Positions 16,816 through 25,856 of a stretch of 41,326 nucleotides of DNA are shown here, one piece after another. Below the pieces are notes generated by a model. It was not told the DNA's origin. It made no database searches and saw only the letters and a list, made by a program, of their open reading frames with translations. Positions within the stretch are counted from its first letter, which is position 1, and each line of letters opens with the position of its first letter. The stretch is from an uncultured Bacteroidales bacterium (GTDB lineage: Bacteria > Bacteroidota > Bacteroidia > Bacteroidales > Bacteroidaceae). A program made the position numbers and the translations under genes. Where the stretch lies: positions 1 through 41,326 of the forward strand of contig CADCGD010000021.1 in assembly GCA_902800925.1 (NCBI GenBank), read 5' to 3'.

Positions 16816-18834
16816 ATGACCGACAACAAGACAACACGCATGCAACAGCTCGTCAACGAGTTGAACGAGGCCTCTGAAGCCTACTACAACGGACAGACAG
16901 AGCAGATGACTGACTACGAGTGGGATGCGAAGTTCGACGAACTGCGCCAACTGGAGCAGGAGACTGGCACTACCCTGCCCGACTCCCCCACCCAGAAAGT
17001 GTCGGAGGATAGCATCAGTGGTCAAAAAGAGGAGCACGAGTTTGCGGCACTCTCTTTGGCAAAGACCAAACAGTCTACAGACCTCGTCAAATGGGCCGAA
17101 GAGCGTCCCATCTGGATATCGTGGAAGCTTGATGGACTAACACTTGTAGTTACCTATGATGGCGGCAAGCTCACCAAAGTGGTCACGCGTGGTAACGGAC
17201 ATATCGGAACCAACATCACCCATCTGGCAAAAGCCATCAGTGGTATCCCACAGGAAATCAAAGCCAACGGTCATATCGTTATCCGAGGCGAGGCGGTCAT
17301 TTCCTACGATGACTTCGAACAATACGTCATGGAGAGTGGCGAGGACTATGCCAACCCACGCAATCTGGCATCGGGATCGCTGTCGGTAAAAGACCCGCAA
17401 GACATCAAGGACCGCCACATCCGTTGGATTCCCTTTACATTAGTTTATGCTGAAGAGGACATCAACAGCTGGGGAGCACGCATGGACTGGCTCGACAGCC
17501 TAGGCTTCAACACCGTGGAGCGCCAGCTGATAGAACATCCCACCCTCGTCAATGTAGAAAGCTGTTTAGCACGCTTCACCGAGAAGGTTGTTTCCAAACA
17601 GAACCCCTTCCCCGTCGATGGTCTTGTCATCTGTTATGACGATACAGCGTACGCACAGACTGGCTCTGTCACAGGCCATCACGCTACCCGTGCGGGTCTG
17701 GCCTTCAAGTGGCAAGACGAGTCAGCAGATACCACCTTGAAGGACATCGAGTGGTCGTGTGCAGCCTCAACGATTTCGCCCGTAGCTATCTTCCAACCTG
17801 TTGATTTAGAGGGAACTACCGTCAAGCGCGCCTCACTTTGCAACATCAGCGAGTGCGAGCGTTTGGGCATTGGCGGTCCTGGTACGCAGATTAGCGTCAT
17901 CAAAGCCAACAAAATCATACCAAAGGTTATCAAGGTCAATCAGTGTGTAGGCACGTTTAGCGTGCCGACGGAATGTCCCGTCTGCCACGCTCCTACGCAT
18001 ATTGCCGTCAGCGAGGCCAGTGGCACTAAGACATTACGCTGTACCAATCCTGATTGTGCCGCCAAGCAACTTCGCAAGTTGGCACGTTTTGTGTCGAAAG
18101 AAGGCATGAATATTGATGGCATCTCCGAACAGACACTCTCAAAGTTCATCAACCTCGGATGGGTATCGGAATATGCTGACATCTACGACCTACGTAGCCA
18201 TATTCTGGAACTCTCACGCATGGAGGGCTTTGGCGAGAAGTCAGTCAGTAACATCATGCGTAGCATTGACAAAAGCCGTGAAGTGCAGGCCCACAGACTA
18301 CTCTATGCGCTCAACATACCGCTCTGTGGGCTCGACGTTTGCAAGCGTCTGCTTAGCGCCTACAGTTTAGACGAACTAGTTACTGAGGCCACCAAACAGA
18401 GCGCCGACTTGTTTACCCCTCAGGCAGAGCCGCAGGACGTTTTTGCCCATATTGATGGCATTGGCCCTGAGAAATCTGCTCAGTTTGTCCGATGGTTCCG
18501 CGATGAACGTAACCTCGCCCGTTACCGTCGCCTCATAGAGAAACTGACCATTACTACTCCCGACGCTGCTCCGTCAGGCACACTCTGCACAGGTCTCACC
18601 TTCGTCATCACTGGCGACGTGCACCACTACAAGAACCGTAATGAGCTCAAGGCGTATATTGAGTCGCAAGGCGGAAAGGTGGCGTCAGCGGTCAGTGGCA
18701 GTACGTCATACCTTATTAATAATGACATCACTTCGACCAGCGGTAAGAACAAGAAAGCCAAGGAGCTGAATATACCCATTATCTCTGAAGACGATTTTAT
18801 AGCGGCCTACGGCCTAGTGAATAGTGAAAAGTGA
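16816..18834 (+). CDS. ligA: NAD+-dependent DNA ligase, divergent LigA type
   Basis: Seals nicks in DNA using NAD+. The 672-residue protein has all LigA parts in order: the Ia domain with YYNGQ and DYEWD, the adenylation lysine Lys104 in SWKLDGL, Glu159 in RGEAVIS, the OB fold, a four-cysteine zinc site (Cys387, Cys390, Cys409, Cys414), helix-hairpin-helix repeats and a C-terminal BRCT domain (about 595-672). The sequence departs from ordinary LigA: HEFAALSLAKTK stands for the usual HxxPMLSL, and TRGNG for TRGDG. It resembles ligases I associate with Lachnospiraceae more than the standard Bacteroidales enzyme, so it may be a second, acquired ligase. A simple repeat lies at its 3' end. Confidence 0.9.
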   Translation: MTDNKTTRMQQLVNELNEASEAYYNGQTEQMTDYEWDAKFDELRQLEQETGTTLPDSPTQKVSEDSISGQKEEHEFAALSLAKTKQSTDLVKWAEERPIWISWKLDGLTLVVTYDGGKLTKVVTRGNGHIGTNITHLAKAISGIPQEIKANGHIVIRGEAVISYDDFEQYVMESGEDYANPRNLASGSLSVKDPQDIKDRHIRWIPFTLVYAEEDINSWGARMDWLDSLGFNTVERQLIEHPTLVNVESCLARFTEKVVSKQNPFPVDGLVICYDDTAYAQTGSVTGHHATRAGLAFKWQDESADTTLKDIEWSCAASTISPVAIFQPVDLEGTTVKRASLCNISECERLGIGGPGTQISVIKANKIIPKVIKVNQCVGTFSVPTECPVCHAPTHIAVSEASGTKTLRCTNPDCAAKQLRKLARFVSKEGMNIDGISEQTLSKFINLGWVSEYADIYDLRSHILELSRMEGFGEKSVSNIMRSIDKSREVQAHRLLYALNIPLCGLDVCKRLLSAYSLDELVTEATKQSADLFTPQAEPQDVFAHIDGIGPEKSAQFVRWFRDERNLARYRRLIEKLTITTPDAAPSGTLCTGLTFVITGDVHHYKNRNELKAYIESQGGKVASAVSGSTSYLINNDITSTSGKNKKAKELNIPIISEDDFIAAYGLVNSEK

Positions 18835-18846
18835 ATAGTGAATAAT
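18819..18846. repeat. Simple repeat of GTGAATA units at the ligA stop
   Basis: AGTGAATAGTGAAAAGTGAA and TAGTGAATAAT make three to four imperfect copies that include the ligA stop codon. It is the same class of junction repeat as at 24258-24291. Confidence 0.65.
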
Positions 18847-18856
18847 AACATATAAT

Positions 18857-20140
18857 ATGACACAGAAAATGAAACCCGCCACACTCTGCGTACAGGCAGG
18901 CTGGCAACCCAAGAATGGTGAATCGCGTGTGCTTCCCATCATCCAGAGCACCACATTCAAGTATGACAACACAGAAGAGATGGCCGACCTCTTCGACCTG
19001 AAGAAGGAAGGTTACTTCTACACCCGTCTGGCTAACCCCACCAACGATGCTGTCGCTTCAAAGATTGCAGCTCTTGAGGGTGGTGTTGGTGCCGTGCTGA
19101 CCTCCTCTGGTCAGGCAGCCAACTTCTACGCTATCTTCAACATTTGCGAGGCTGGCGACCATATTGTCACCTCCAACGAGATTTATGGTGGTACTTACAA
19201 TCTCTTTGGTGTCACACTGAAGAAACTGGGCATCGACTGTACCTTCATTTCTCAGGAAGCCAGCGAGGAGGAGATTGACAAGGCGTTCCGTCCCAATACC
19301 AAGGCATTGTTTGGTGAAACCATCTCAAATCCGGGTTGTCAGATTCTCGACATCGAGAAATTCGCACGCATCGCCCACAAGCATGGTGTGCCCCTCATCG
19401 TCGACAACACCTTCCCCACACCTATCAACTGCCGTCCCTTCGAGTGGGGCGCCGACATTGTCACCCACTCTACCACCAAGTATATGGACGGCCACGCCAC
19501 ACAGGTCGGTGGTGTCGTTGTGGATAGCGGCAACTTCGACTGGGATGCTCATGCCGATAAGTTCCCTGGCCTCACCACTCCTGATGAGTCCTACCACGGA
19601 CTGACCTACACCAAGAAGTTTGGCAAGATGGCCTACATCACCAAGCTCGTAGCCCAGCTGATGCGCGACCTCGGCAGCATCCCTGCACCCCAGAACTCGT
19701 TCCTGCTGAACCTCGGACTGGAGACTCTCCATCTGCGTGTTCCCCAGCACTGCAAGAACGCACAACGCATTGCCGAGTTCCTGGAGAACGACGAGCGTGT
19801 TGCATGGGTACACTATAGCGGACTGCCCTCTGACAAGAACTACGCTTTGGCACAGAAGTATCTGCCCAACGGCTCTTGTGGTGTCATTGCCTTCGGACTG
19901 AAGGGCGATCGTCAGACTGCCATTAACTTCATGGACTCACTGAAGATGATTGCCATCGTTACCCACGTGGCTGATGCCCGCACCTGTGTGCTCCACCCTG
20001 CTAGCCACACCCATCGCCAGCTCTCTGACGAGCAGCTCCGCGAGGCTGGTGTAGCTCCCGACCTCATCCGCCTCTCTGTAGGTATCGAGGACTGCGACGA
20101 CATCCTTGCAGACATCCGTCAGGCTTTGGACAAAATTTAG
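18857..20140 (+). CDS. metY: O-acetylhomoserine sulfhydrylase / aminocarboxypropyltransferase
   Basis: PLP enzyme that makes homocysteine from O-acetylhomoserine and sulfide (or cysteine from O-acetylserine). The 427-residue length is typical of MetY rather than the shorter MetB/MetC. It shows FYTRLANPTNDAV, the PLP-phosphate contact TSSGQAA, and the PLP lysine Lys208 in THSTTKYMDGHATQVGG. The C-terminal HPASHTHRQLS motif is characteristic of the family. It sits 22 bases after the ligA stop with only a simple repeat between, so it may be read from the ligA promoter. No SAM riboswitch is visible. A two-way terminator follows. Confidence 0.93.
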   Translation: MTQKMKPATLCVQAGWQPKNGESRVLPIIQSTTFKYDNTEEMADLFDLKKEGYFYTRLANPTNDAVASKIAALEGGVGAVLTSSGQAANFYAIFNICEAGDHIVTSNEIYGGTYNLFGVTLKKLGIDCTFISQEASEEEIDKAFRPNTKALFGETISNPGCQILDIEKFARIAHKHGVPLIVDNTFPTPINCRPFEWGADIVTHSTTKYMDGHATQVGGVVVDSGNFDWDAHADKFPGLTTPDESYHGLTYTKKFGKMAYITKLVAQLMRDLGSIPAPQNSFLLNLGLETLHLRVPQHCKNAQRIAEFLENDERVAWVHYSGLPSDKNYALAQKYLPNGSCGVIAFGLKGDRQTAINFMDSLKMIAIVTHVADARTCVLHPASHTHRQLSDEQLREAGVAPDLIRLSVGIEDCDDILADIRQALDKI

Positions 20141-20159
20141 AATTGAGCGTTCAGAGTAA

Positions 20160-20196
20160 TAAAAAAGAGATCTTCATTTGAAGACCTCTTTTTTTG
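20160..20196. terminator. Bidirectional terminator between metY and tRNA-Gln
   Basis: AAGAGATCTTC, a four-base loop and GAAGACCTCTT form an 11-bp stem flanked by A and T runs, so it works for both converging units. The single imperfect pair is A-C in the metY transcript but a G-U wobble in the tRNA transcript, so the hairpin is slightly better on the minus strand. Confidence 0.85.
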
Positions 20197-20267
20197 TTGG
20201 GGTACCCGGACTCGAACCAGGAAAGGCAGGACCAGAATCTGCAGTGTTACCATTACACCATACCCCA
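20197..20267 (-). tRNA. tRNA-Gln, anticodon CTG
   Basis: On the minus strand a 71-nt cloverleaf can be drawn: acceptor TGGGGTA/TACCCCA, D arm GTGTAATGGTAACAC, anticodon arm with loop TTCTGGT (anticodon CTG), and T arm CTGGTTCGAGTCCGG. The discriminator base is A, and CCA is not encoded. The anticodon stem has one A-C mismatch next to the loop. The U1-A72 type acceptor end is typical of glutamine tRNAs. The gene has its own strong promoter and terminator. Confidence 0.92.
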
Positions 20268-20307
20268 ATTCCTTTGCAATGAGAAACCGTTTTCTCGATT
20301 GCGGGTG

Positions 20308-20338
20308 CAAAGGTAATGCTTTTTTCTGAACCGACAAA
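20308..20338 (-). promoter_or_regulatory. tRNA-Gln promoter
   Basis: On minus, TTTG (20335-20338), a 19-base spacer and TACCTTTG (20308-20315). The 15 bases at 20301-20315 are identical to those of the putative rRNA promoter at 96-110. Confidence 0.75.
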
Positions 20339-20396
20339 AAAAAATGGCACTTTTTTAATAAAAAACGCAAAAAAAATCTTTTTCCTTGTCTTTTTC

Positions 20397-20427
20397 TTTG
20401 TGTTGCGCCGGTTATTTATTAACTTTG
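20397..20427 (+). promoter_or_regulatory. rsfS-ftsH-cdsA operon promoter
   Basis: TTTG (20397-20400), a 19-base spacer and TAACTTTG (20420-20427), followed 22 bases later by the rsfS ATG. Confidence 0.75.
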
Positions 20428-20449
20428 CCCTTCAATAAATCATTATTTA

Positions 20450-20809
20450 ATGGAACAAACAGAACAACTAGTAGAAACAATTGTAAAAGGAATACAAGAG
20501 AAGAAAGGTCAGAGCATTGTCACCGCTAACCTGACAGGCATCGACGGTGCGATATGCAGGTATTTTGTCATTTGTCAGGGCAACTCTCCCTCACAGGTAG
20601 AAGCCATCACTGAATCCGTAGGCGAAATGGCCCGTTTAGAGTTAGGTGAGAAGCCTTCGATGGTAGCTGGTTTGGAGAACGCCCAGTGGGTAGCGATGGA
20701 CTATGGCGACGTGATGGTCCACATCTTCGTCCCTGACACCCGCGTTTACTATGACCTTGAGCATCTTTGGGACGATGCTGATTTGACCCGTATAGAAGAT
20801 ATTGACTAA
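20450..20809 (+). CDS. rsfS: Ribosomal silencing factor RsfS
   Basis: RsfS binds ribosomal protein uL14 and blocks subunit joining when nutrients are short. The 119-residue protein has the family pattern: a short N-terminal helix region, then YFVICQGNSPSQVEAITESV and, near the end, WVAMDYGDVMVHIFVPDTR and YYDLEHLWDDA. The length is normal. Its stop codon overlaps the ftsH start (TAATG), and rsfS-ftsH-cdsA is a common order in Bacteroidetes. Expression should come from the strong promoter at 20397-20427. Confidence 0.93.
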   Translation: MEQTEQLVETIVKGIQEKKGQSIVTANLTGIDGAICRYFVICQGNSPSQVEAITESVGEMARLELGEKPSMVAGLENAQWVAMDYGDVMVHIFVPDTRVYYDLEHLWDDADLTRIEDID

Positions 20810-22851
20810 TGGAACCACAGAATAACAAGCCACAACAGCAGATGCCCCGATTCAATATGAATTGGATTTACGGCATCGTCATTATATCACTCATCGTGCT
20901 CTACTTCACGCAAGGGCAGACCAAGTCGAGCATCAACACCGAGGTGTCGTACTCAGACTTCAAGGTGATGGTCGACAAAGGCTATGCCAAGGAGATTGTC
21001 GTCAACAAATACCAGAACACGCTGGAGATGTACGTGAAGCCGGAACACATCCGCGACGTCTTCCATCAGGGTGTTCAGCAGACTGGTGCAAACCCCTGTG
21101 TATCTGTTGCCATCGGCAGTGTTGACCAGGTGGAGCAATTCATCAACACCGCCCGTGAAGAGAAGAAGTTTACTGGTAAGTTCTCGTATGACAATAGCAA
21201 GGAGAATGATTTCTTCTCGTCGCTGTTCATGAATATCCTCTTCTTTGGAGGCATCATCCTCGTATGGATGTTCATCATGCGCCGCATGGGTGGTGGCTCA
21301 CCAATGGGTGGCTCTGGCATCTTCAACGTGGGCAAGTCGAAAGCCCAGATGTATGAGAAGGGCGGTGAATTGGGAATCACCTTCAAGGATGTAGCCGGAC
21401 AGGCTGGCGCCAAGCAGGAGATGCAGGAAATCGTAGACTTCCTGAAGAATCCGCAAAAATATACCGATCTGGGAGGTAAAATTCCCAAGGGCGCCCTGTT
21501 GGTTGGTCCTCCAGGAACAGGTAAGACACTGTTGGCCAAGGCTGTAGCCGGTGAAGCTGGCGTGCCTTTCTTCTCGATGTCGGGTTCCGACTTCGTAGAG
21601 ATGTTTGTGGGTGTGGGCGCCTCACGCGTGCGCGACCTATTTGAAAAAGCCAAGAGCAAAGCACCCTGCATCATCTTCATCGACGAGATTGATGCCGTAG
21701 GACGTGCCCGCAGCAAGAACCCTGCCATGGGAGGCAACGATGAACGCGAGAACACGCTGAATGCCCTGCTCACTGAGATGGACGGCTTTGGCACCAATAG
21801 CGGTATCATCACACTGGCAGCCACCAACCGTGCCGATATGCTCGACTCAGCGCTGTTGCGTGCTGGTCGTTTCGATCGTCAGATACATGTTGACCTGCCT
21901 GACCTCAACGAGCGTAAGGAGGTCTTCAACGTACACCTGAAACCCCTGAAGCTCGACAACACGGTAGACATCGACTTCCTGGCTCGTCAGACACCAGGAT
22001 TCTCGGGTGCCGACATCGCTAACGTTTGTAATGAGGCTGCCTTGATAGCTGCCCGTCACAATCGTGAGGCAGTAGGTAAGCAGGACTTCCTCGATGCCGT
22101 AGATCGCATCATCGGCGGTCTGGAGAAGAAGACCAAGGTGATGACGGAAGCCGAGAAGCGCTCTATCGCTATCCACGAGGCTGGTCACGCTACCATTTCG
22201 TGGTTCACGGAGTTTGCCAACCCACTGGTCAAGGTGAGCATCGTACCTCGTGGACGTGCCTTGGGAGCCGCGTGGTATCTGCCTGAGGAGCGTGTACTGC
22301 AGACCAAAGAGGCTATGCTCGACGAGATGTGTTCACTGTTGGGTGGACGTGCCGCCGAGGAACTGTTTATCGGCAGCATCTCTACGGGTGCCATGAACGA
22401 CCTGGAGCGCACCACTAAGCAGGCCTACGGCATGGTGGCCTTTGCAGGTATGAGCGATAAGCTGCCCAACCTGTGCTACTATAACAATCAGGAGTACCAG
22501 TTCCAGCGTCCTTATTCTGAGACTACCGCCAAGATCATGGACGACGAGGTGCTGAAGATGGTCAACGAGCAGTACGAGCGTGCCAAGCAGATACTGACGG
22601 AACACAAGGAAGGACACGCACAGCTGGCTCAGTTGCTGGTAGAGCGTGAGGTCATCTTTGCCGACGATGTCGAGAAAATCTTCGGCAAGCGTCCTTGGAC
22701 CAGCCGTTCTGAGGAACTCCTGGAGGCCCAGATGCGTGCTGACGCTGAGCGTATGGCTGAGGAGCGCGGCAAACAGTTGGAGCTGGAAGCCAAGGCGAAA
22801 GCCGAGAATCAGGACGCTCCGGAAACTCCGGAAACCGACGATACCAAATAA
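20809..22851 (+). CDS. ftsH: ATP-dependent zinc metalloprotease FtsH
   Basis: Membrane-bound AAA+ protease that removes misassembled membrane proteins and regulatory substrates. The 680-residue protein has two membrane helices (about 17-33 and 140-157) enclosing a periplasmic domain. The AAA domain has Walker A GPPGTGKT (233-240), Walker B IIFIDEID (289-296) and second region of homology RAGRFDR (351-357). The zinc site HEAGH is at 456-460. The C-terminus is a charged Glu/Lys/Ala-rich tail. The start overlaps rsfS by one base, and cdsA follows after 8 bases. Confidence 0.97.
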   Translation: MEPQNNKPQQQMPRFNMNWIYGIVIISLIVLYFTQGQTKSSINTEVSYSDFKVMVDKGYAKEIVVNKYQNTLEMYVKPEHIRDVFHQGVQQTGANPCVSVAIGSVDQVEQFINTAREEKKFTGKFSYDNSKENDFFSSLFMNILFFGGIILVWMFIMRRMGGGSPMGGSGIFNVGKSKAQMYEKGGELGITFKDVAGQAGAKQEMQEIVDFLKNPQKYTDLGGKIPKGALLVGPPGTGKTLLAKAVAGEAGVPFFSMSGSDFVEMFVGVGASRVRDLFEKAKSKAPCIIFIDEIDAVGRARSKNPAMGGNDERENTLNALLTEMDGFGTNSGIITLAATNRADMLDSALLRAGRFDRQIHVDLPDLNERKEVFNVHLKPLKLDNTVDIDFLARQTPGFSGADIANVCNEAALIAARHNREAVGKQDFLDAVDRIIGGLEKKTKVMTEAEKRSIAIHEAGHATISWFTEFANPLVKVSIVPRGRALGAAWYLPEERVLQTKEAMLDEMCSLLGGRAAEELFIGSISTGAMNDLERTTKQAYGMVAFAGMSDKLPNLCYYNNQEYQFQRPYSETTAKIMDDEVLKMVNEQYERAKQILTEHKEGHAQLAQLLVEREVIFADDVEKIFGKRPWTSRSEELLEAQMRADAERMAEERGKQLELEAKAKAENQDAPETPETDDTK

Positions 22852-22859
22852 CTAAAGAT

Positions 22860-23711
22860 ATGAAGAACTTTATTATCCGAACCATCACAGGCATCATCTT
22901 TGTTGCCGCCATTGTCAGCTGTTTCCTCCGCCCGGAGGCGATGGTGCTGCTGTTCAGCATCATTACGGGACTGACAATATGGGAGTTCACGGGACTTGTC
23001 AACGAACGTGAGGATGTCAACGTCAATCGTTTCATCTCCACCGTTGCAGGCGTCTACTTCTTCTATGCCATGACCTACTACTGCAGCGACATGTATGCCG
23101 GCATTGCCAAGAGCGTGGTGTTCATCCCCTATCTGGTCACCATCGTCTATCTGCTGGTGGCCGAGCTCTACCTCAAGCAGAAAGACCCCATACAGGACTG
23201 GGCCTACACCATGTTGGCACAGATGTATATCGCCCTACCCTTCTCGCTCATCAACGTGCTGGCGTTCAATGCCACCAGCGAAGGGCTTGTGGCTTTCAAC
23301 ACCCTGTTGCCCCTGAGCATCTTCGTCTTCCTGTGGGTCAACGATTCTGGTGCCTACTGTGTGGGCTCACTCATCGGTCGCCACAAGCTGTTCCCGCGCA
23401 TCTCTCCAGGAAAATCGTGGGAGGGAAGCATTGGCGGTGCTGTCTTAGTATTGGCCGCAGCCTATGCCATCAGCTACTTCTTGGATACAGACCAGATGCT
23501 GGCCATGCCCGTATGGTTGGGACTGGGACTCGTCGTGGTCATCTTCGGCACGTGGGGCGACCTGGTAGAAAGCCTGTTCAAGCGCACCCTGGGCATCAAG
23601 GACAGTGGTAACATCCTGCCTGGACACGGTGGCATGCTCGACCGCTTCGACTCCTCATTGCTGGCCATCCCTGCAGCAGTCATCTATCTTTATACAGTAT
23701 CACTCTTCTAA
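22860..23711 (+). CDS. cdsA: Phosphatidate cytidylyltransferase
   Basis: Makes CDP-diacylglycerol from phosphatidic acid and CTP, the entry to phospholipid synthesis, in the inner membrane. The 283-residue protein has about seven to eight hydrophobic segments and the complete C-terminal CdsA signature FKRTLGIKDSGNILPGHGG, then DRFDS. WVNDSGAYCVGSLIGRHKL and SPGKSWEG are also typical. It is the third gene of the rsfS operon. The sigma-factor gene begins 5 bases after its stop. Confidence 0.96.
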   Translation: MKNFIIRTITGIIFVAAIVSCFLRPEAMVLLFSIITGLTIWEFTGLVNEREDVNVNRFISTVAGVYFFYAMTYYCSDMYAGIAKSVVFIPYLVTIVYLLVAELYLKQKDPIQDWAYTMLAQMYIALPFSLINVLAFNATSEGLVAFNTLLPLSIFVFLWVNDSGAYCVGSLIGRHKLFPRISPGKSWEGSIGGAVLVLAAAYAISYFLDTDQMLAMPVWLGLGLVVVIFGTWGDLVESLFKRTLGIKDSGNILPGHGGMLDRFDSSLLAIPAAVIYLYTVSLF

Positions 23712-23716
23712 GAACT

Positions 23717-24271
23717 ATGACCAAAGAACAAGAGAAACTAGTCACCCAGAATATGGGTTATGCCATCACACTGGCCCGTCAATACAAGAGTGACATCCTG
23801 TCTACCGACGACCTCATCAACGAGGGCGCCATCGGACTGATGAAGGCTGCCGAGAAGTATGACGCCTCCAGGGGAAAACCCTTCGTCACCTTTGCCGCCC
23901 CCTATATCCGTCGTGCCATAGAGGCTGCCATCGGCAAGTTAGAGGACGACGTCAACGTTCGCTCTACCGACGAGTCGCTACCCATTGGCAGTCGCAACAA
24001 CTTCACGCTGCTCAACGTGCTGGAAGACCCTGACTCACCCAGAGCCGATGCAGAGGTGGAGCGCACCACGCTGAGCGACGACATGCTGCGTGGCATCAAC
24101 GTGCTCAACGAGCGCGAACAACAAGTGATAAAAAACTACTTTGGTGTTGAGACAGAGCACCTGACGATGGCAGAGATAGCCCAGCAGATGCAACTGAAGC
24201 GCGAACGTGTACGCCAGATTCGCGACACAGCACTCCGCAAGCTACGCAAAGCAGCGAAGAATGAGGAATGA
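23717..24271 (+). CDS. Compact sigma-70 family RNA polymerase sigma factor
   Basis: The 184-residue protein reads like a shortened primary sigma factor. Region 2 is visible as NMGYAITLARQYKSD, STDDLINEGAIGLMKAAEKY, and FVTFAAPYIRRAIEAAI. Region 4 closes the protein with INVLNEREQQVIKNYFG and the helix-turn-helix LTMAEIAQQMQLKRERVRQI. The linker STDESLPIGSRNNFTLLNVL with EDPDSPRADAEVE parallels the RpoD stretch ahead of region 4. Region 1 and most of region 3 are missing. It is not a standard ECF factor, since the linker and region 4 are RpoD-like. Target promoters and signal are unknown. It lies 5 bases after cdsA. Confidence 0.85.
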   Translation: MTKEQEKLVTQNMGYAITLARQYKSDILSTDDLINEGAIGLMKAAEKYDASRGKPFVTFAAPYIRRAIEAAIGKLEDDVNVRSTDESLPIGSRNNFTLLNVLEDPDSPRADAEVERTTLSDDMLRGINVLNEREQQVIKNYFGVETEHLTMAEIAQQMQLKRERVRQIRDTALRKLRKAAKNEE

Positions 24272-24291
24272 GGAGTGAAGAATGAGGAATT
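24258..24291. repeat. Simple repeat of GAATGAGGA units after the sigma-factor gene
   Basis: GAATGAGGAATGAGGAGTGA and AGAATGAGGAATT form three to four imperfect copies spanning the sigma-factor stop and the start region of the next gene. It makes the upstream in-frame ATG of the DUF4886 gene doubtful. Confidence 0.65.
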
Positions 24292-24295
24292 AAAG

Positions 24296-25126
24296 ATGAA
24301 GAAGATTGTATTATTTTTAGTTTTTTGCCTTTTTAGCTATTTACCCCTATCAGCCAAACTCATTAAGGTATTGGCTGTGGGCAACAGTTTCTCGCAGGAT
24401 GCTGTCGAGCAGTACCTCTACGAACTCGCAGCAGCACAGGGTGACTCGCTGGTTATCGGCAACGCCTATATCGGAGGCTGTTCCATCGACACCCATTACG
24501 ACAACCTGCTGAACGAGAAACCTGCCTACGTCTACCGCAAGGTGGTGGGCGGTGTTAAGTCGGTCAAGAAGAAATCCACCCTGCAGTCCATCATCCGCGA
24601 CGAGCAGTGGGACATCATCACCCTCCAGCAAGCCAGCCAACTGTCGGGTATCAGCAGCAGCTTTGGCAATCTGGCACAACTCAAACGCCTCGTCCTGAGC
24701 TACACCACCAACCTGCACGTGCAGTTCATGTGGCACATGACGTGGGCCTATGCCGAGGATTTCACCCAGGACCGCTTCGCACCCTATGACTACGACCAAC
24801 GCAAGATGTACAGTGCCATTGTCAGCACCATGCAGAACGTGTTGCCAGCCGTAGGCGGTTTCGTCCGTATCATCCCCAGTGGCATTGCCATCCAGTTGGC
24901 TCGCTACCGCATGGGCGACATCCTCAACCGCGATGGTTTCCACCTGTCCTACACCCTTGGCCGCTATACAGCTGCCTGCACCTGGTGCGAGGTTCTGACG
25001 GGCAGAATAATAGATGGCAACCGCTACTGGCCTGCAAAAATCAGTGCCGACGAGGCTGCCATCTGTCAGCAAGCCGCTCATGAAGCCGTCTTCATGCAAC
25101 AGAGCGGTCGCTACATGGTTTTTTAG
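24296..25126 (+). CDS. DUF4886 protein, secreted SGNH-type hydrolase
   Basis: About 276 residues with a signal peptide (KKIVLFLVFCLFSYLPLSA). The SGNH hydrolase elements are VLAVGNSFSQDA (nucleophile Ser in GNSFS), YIGGCSIDTHYDN (Gly block), ITLQQAS, and the C-terminal DGFHLS with the catalytic Asp-His pair. It probably deacylates a carbohydrate or similar substrate outside the inner membrane; the substrate is unknown. I prefer the ATG at 24296; the ATG at 24275 lies in the simple repeat and would put a charged stretch ahead of the signal peptide. It ends one base before the convergent DUF5020 gene. Confidence 0.85.
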   Translation: MKKIVLFLVFCLFSYLPLSAKLIKVLAVGNSFSQDAVEQYLYELAAAQGDSLVIGNAYIGGCSIDTHYDNLLNEKPAYVYRKVVGGVKSVKKKSTLQSIIRDEQWDIITLQQASQLSGISSSFGNLAQLKRLVLSYTTNLHVQFMWHMTWAYAEDFTQDRFAPYDYDQRKMYSAIVSTMQNVLPAVGGFVRIIPSGIAIQLARYRMGDILNRDGFHLSYTLGRYTAACTWCEVLTGRIIDGNRYWPAKISADEAAICQQAAHEAVFMQQSGRYMVF

Positions 25127-25127
25127 G

Positions 25128-25856
25128 CTACATATTCCACTTGAGAGCCAACGTAGGATTGATAAAGAACGTCTTGTCGTTGGCGTAGTTCATAATGAAA
25201 TTGTTGCTAATCTCAATCTCTGTACCCACAGACAGGTGTTTATTGAAATTGTACCACAGCTGAGGCTCCGTAAGGATGACTAGCATACCATGTCCTTCCT
25301 TGTCGGCACGATAGTTCTCGCCACGCCAGAAATCAATAAATCCTGAGAAGGTCAGCTTTCTGTCAAAGAAGTTCAGTCCCCATACACCCGTCAGTTGGGC
25401 AGAAGCATAGGAATGGGTACCCTCATAGCTCTTGATGAACTGCTTATACAAAGCCTGAATAGACCAGGTCTTTGAGAAGTCTGCATTGTGGCCATTGTAG
25501 GCAACACCCAGCAGTCCTGCCTGCTGATAGCTACCGTTTCCTATGGCTGGAGCGTGCCACAAGCCACCATTATACTCCACATGTGCAGCAAAGGGCGACT
25601 CCTTACCCAACTTAATCTCACGCGAAATCTCAGTATAGATACTGCGAGTGGTCTTACTCGTCAAATCCACATCGAAGAAGTAATACCAAGAACCCCAATC
25701 GTCAGCCTTGAACTGCTCGAGGGTTACAGTAACTTTCTGACGATCATCCTCCTCATCAGTGTAAATGTGGCTACCGAAGTCGTAGTGCAACTGGATGTTC
25801 TGTGCGCTGACTGTTATCCCACAAGCCAGCATCAAAAGCGTAAAAAATTTCTTCAT
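25128..25856 (-). CDS. DUF5020 protein, Tsx-like outer-membrane barrel
   Basis: The 242-residue protein has a signal peptide (about 1-18) and an amphipathic strand pattern with aromatic belts, such as IQLHYDFGSHIYTD, WGSWYYFFDVDL, FSGFIDFWRGENY and EPQLWYNFNKHLSVGTEIEI, ending in PTLALKWNM. This matches DUF5020, which I recall as related in fold to the nucleoside channel Tsx; I cannot confirm the relation here. It is the last gene of a run that includes surE and ade, which gives some support to a role in nucleoside uptake. The start overlaps the lpxB stop by four bases. Confidence 0.8.
   Translation of the reverse strand: MKKFFTLLMLACGITVSAQNIQLHYDFGSHIYTDEEDDRQKVTVTLEQFKADDWGSWYYFFDVDLTSKTTRSIYTEISREIKLGKESPFAAHVEYNGGLWHAPAIGNGSYQQAGLLGVAYNGHNADFSKTWSIQALYKQFIKSYEGTHSYASAQLTGVWGLNFFDRKLTFSGFIDFWRGENYRADKEGHGMLVILTEPQLWYNFNKHLSVGTEIEISNNFIMNYANDKTFFINPTLALKWNM

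Noticed and set aside
24350-25099. 249-residue minus-strand frame opposite the DUF4886 gene
   Set aside because: No family features, while the plus strand has a signal peptide and SGNH motifs.
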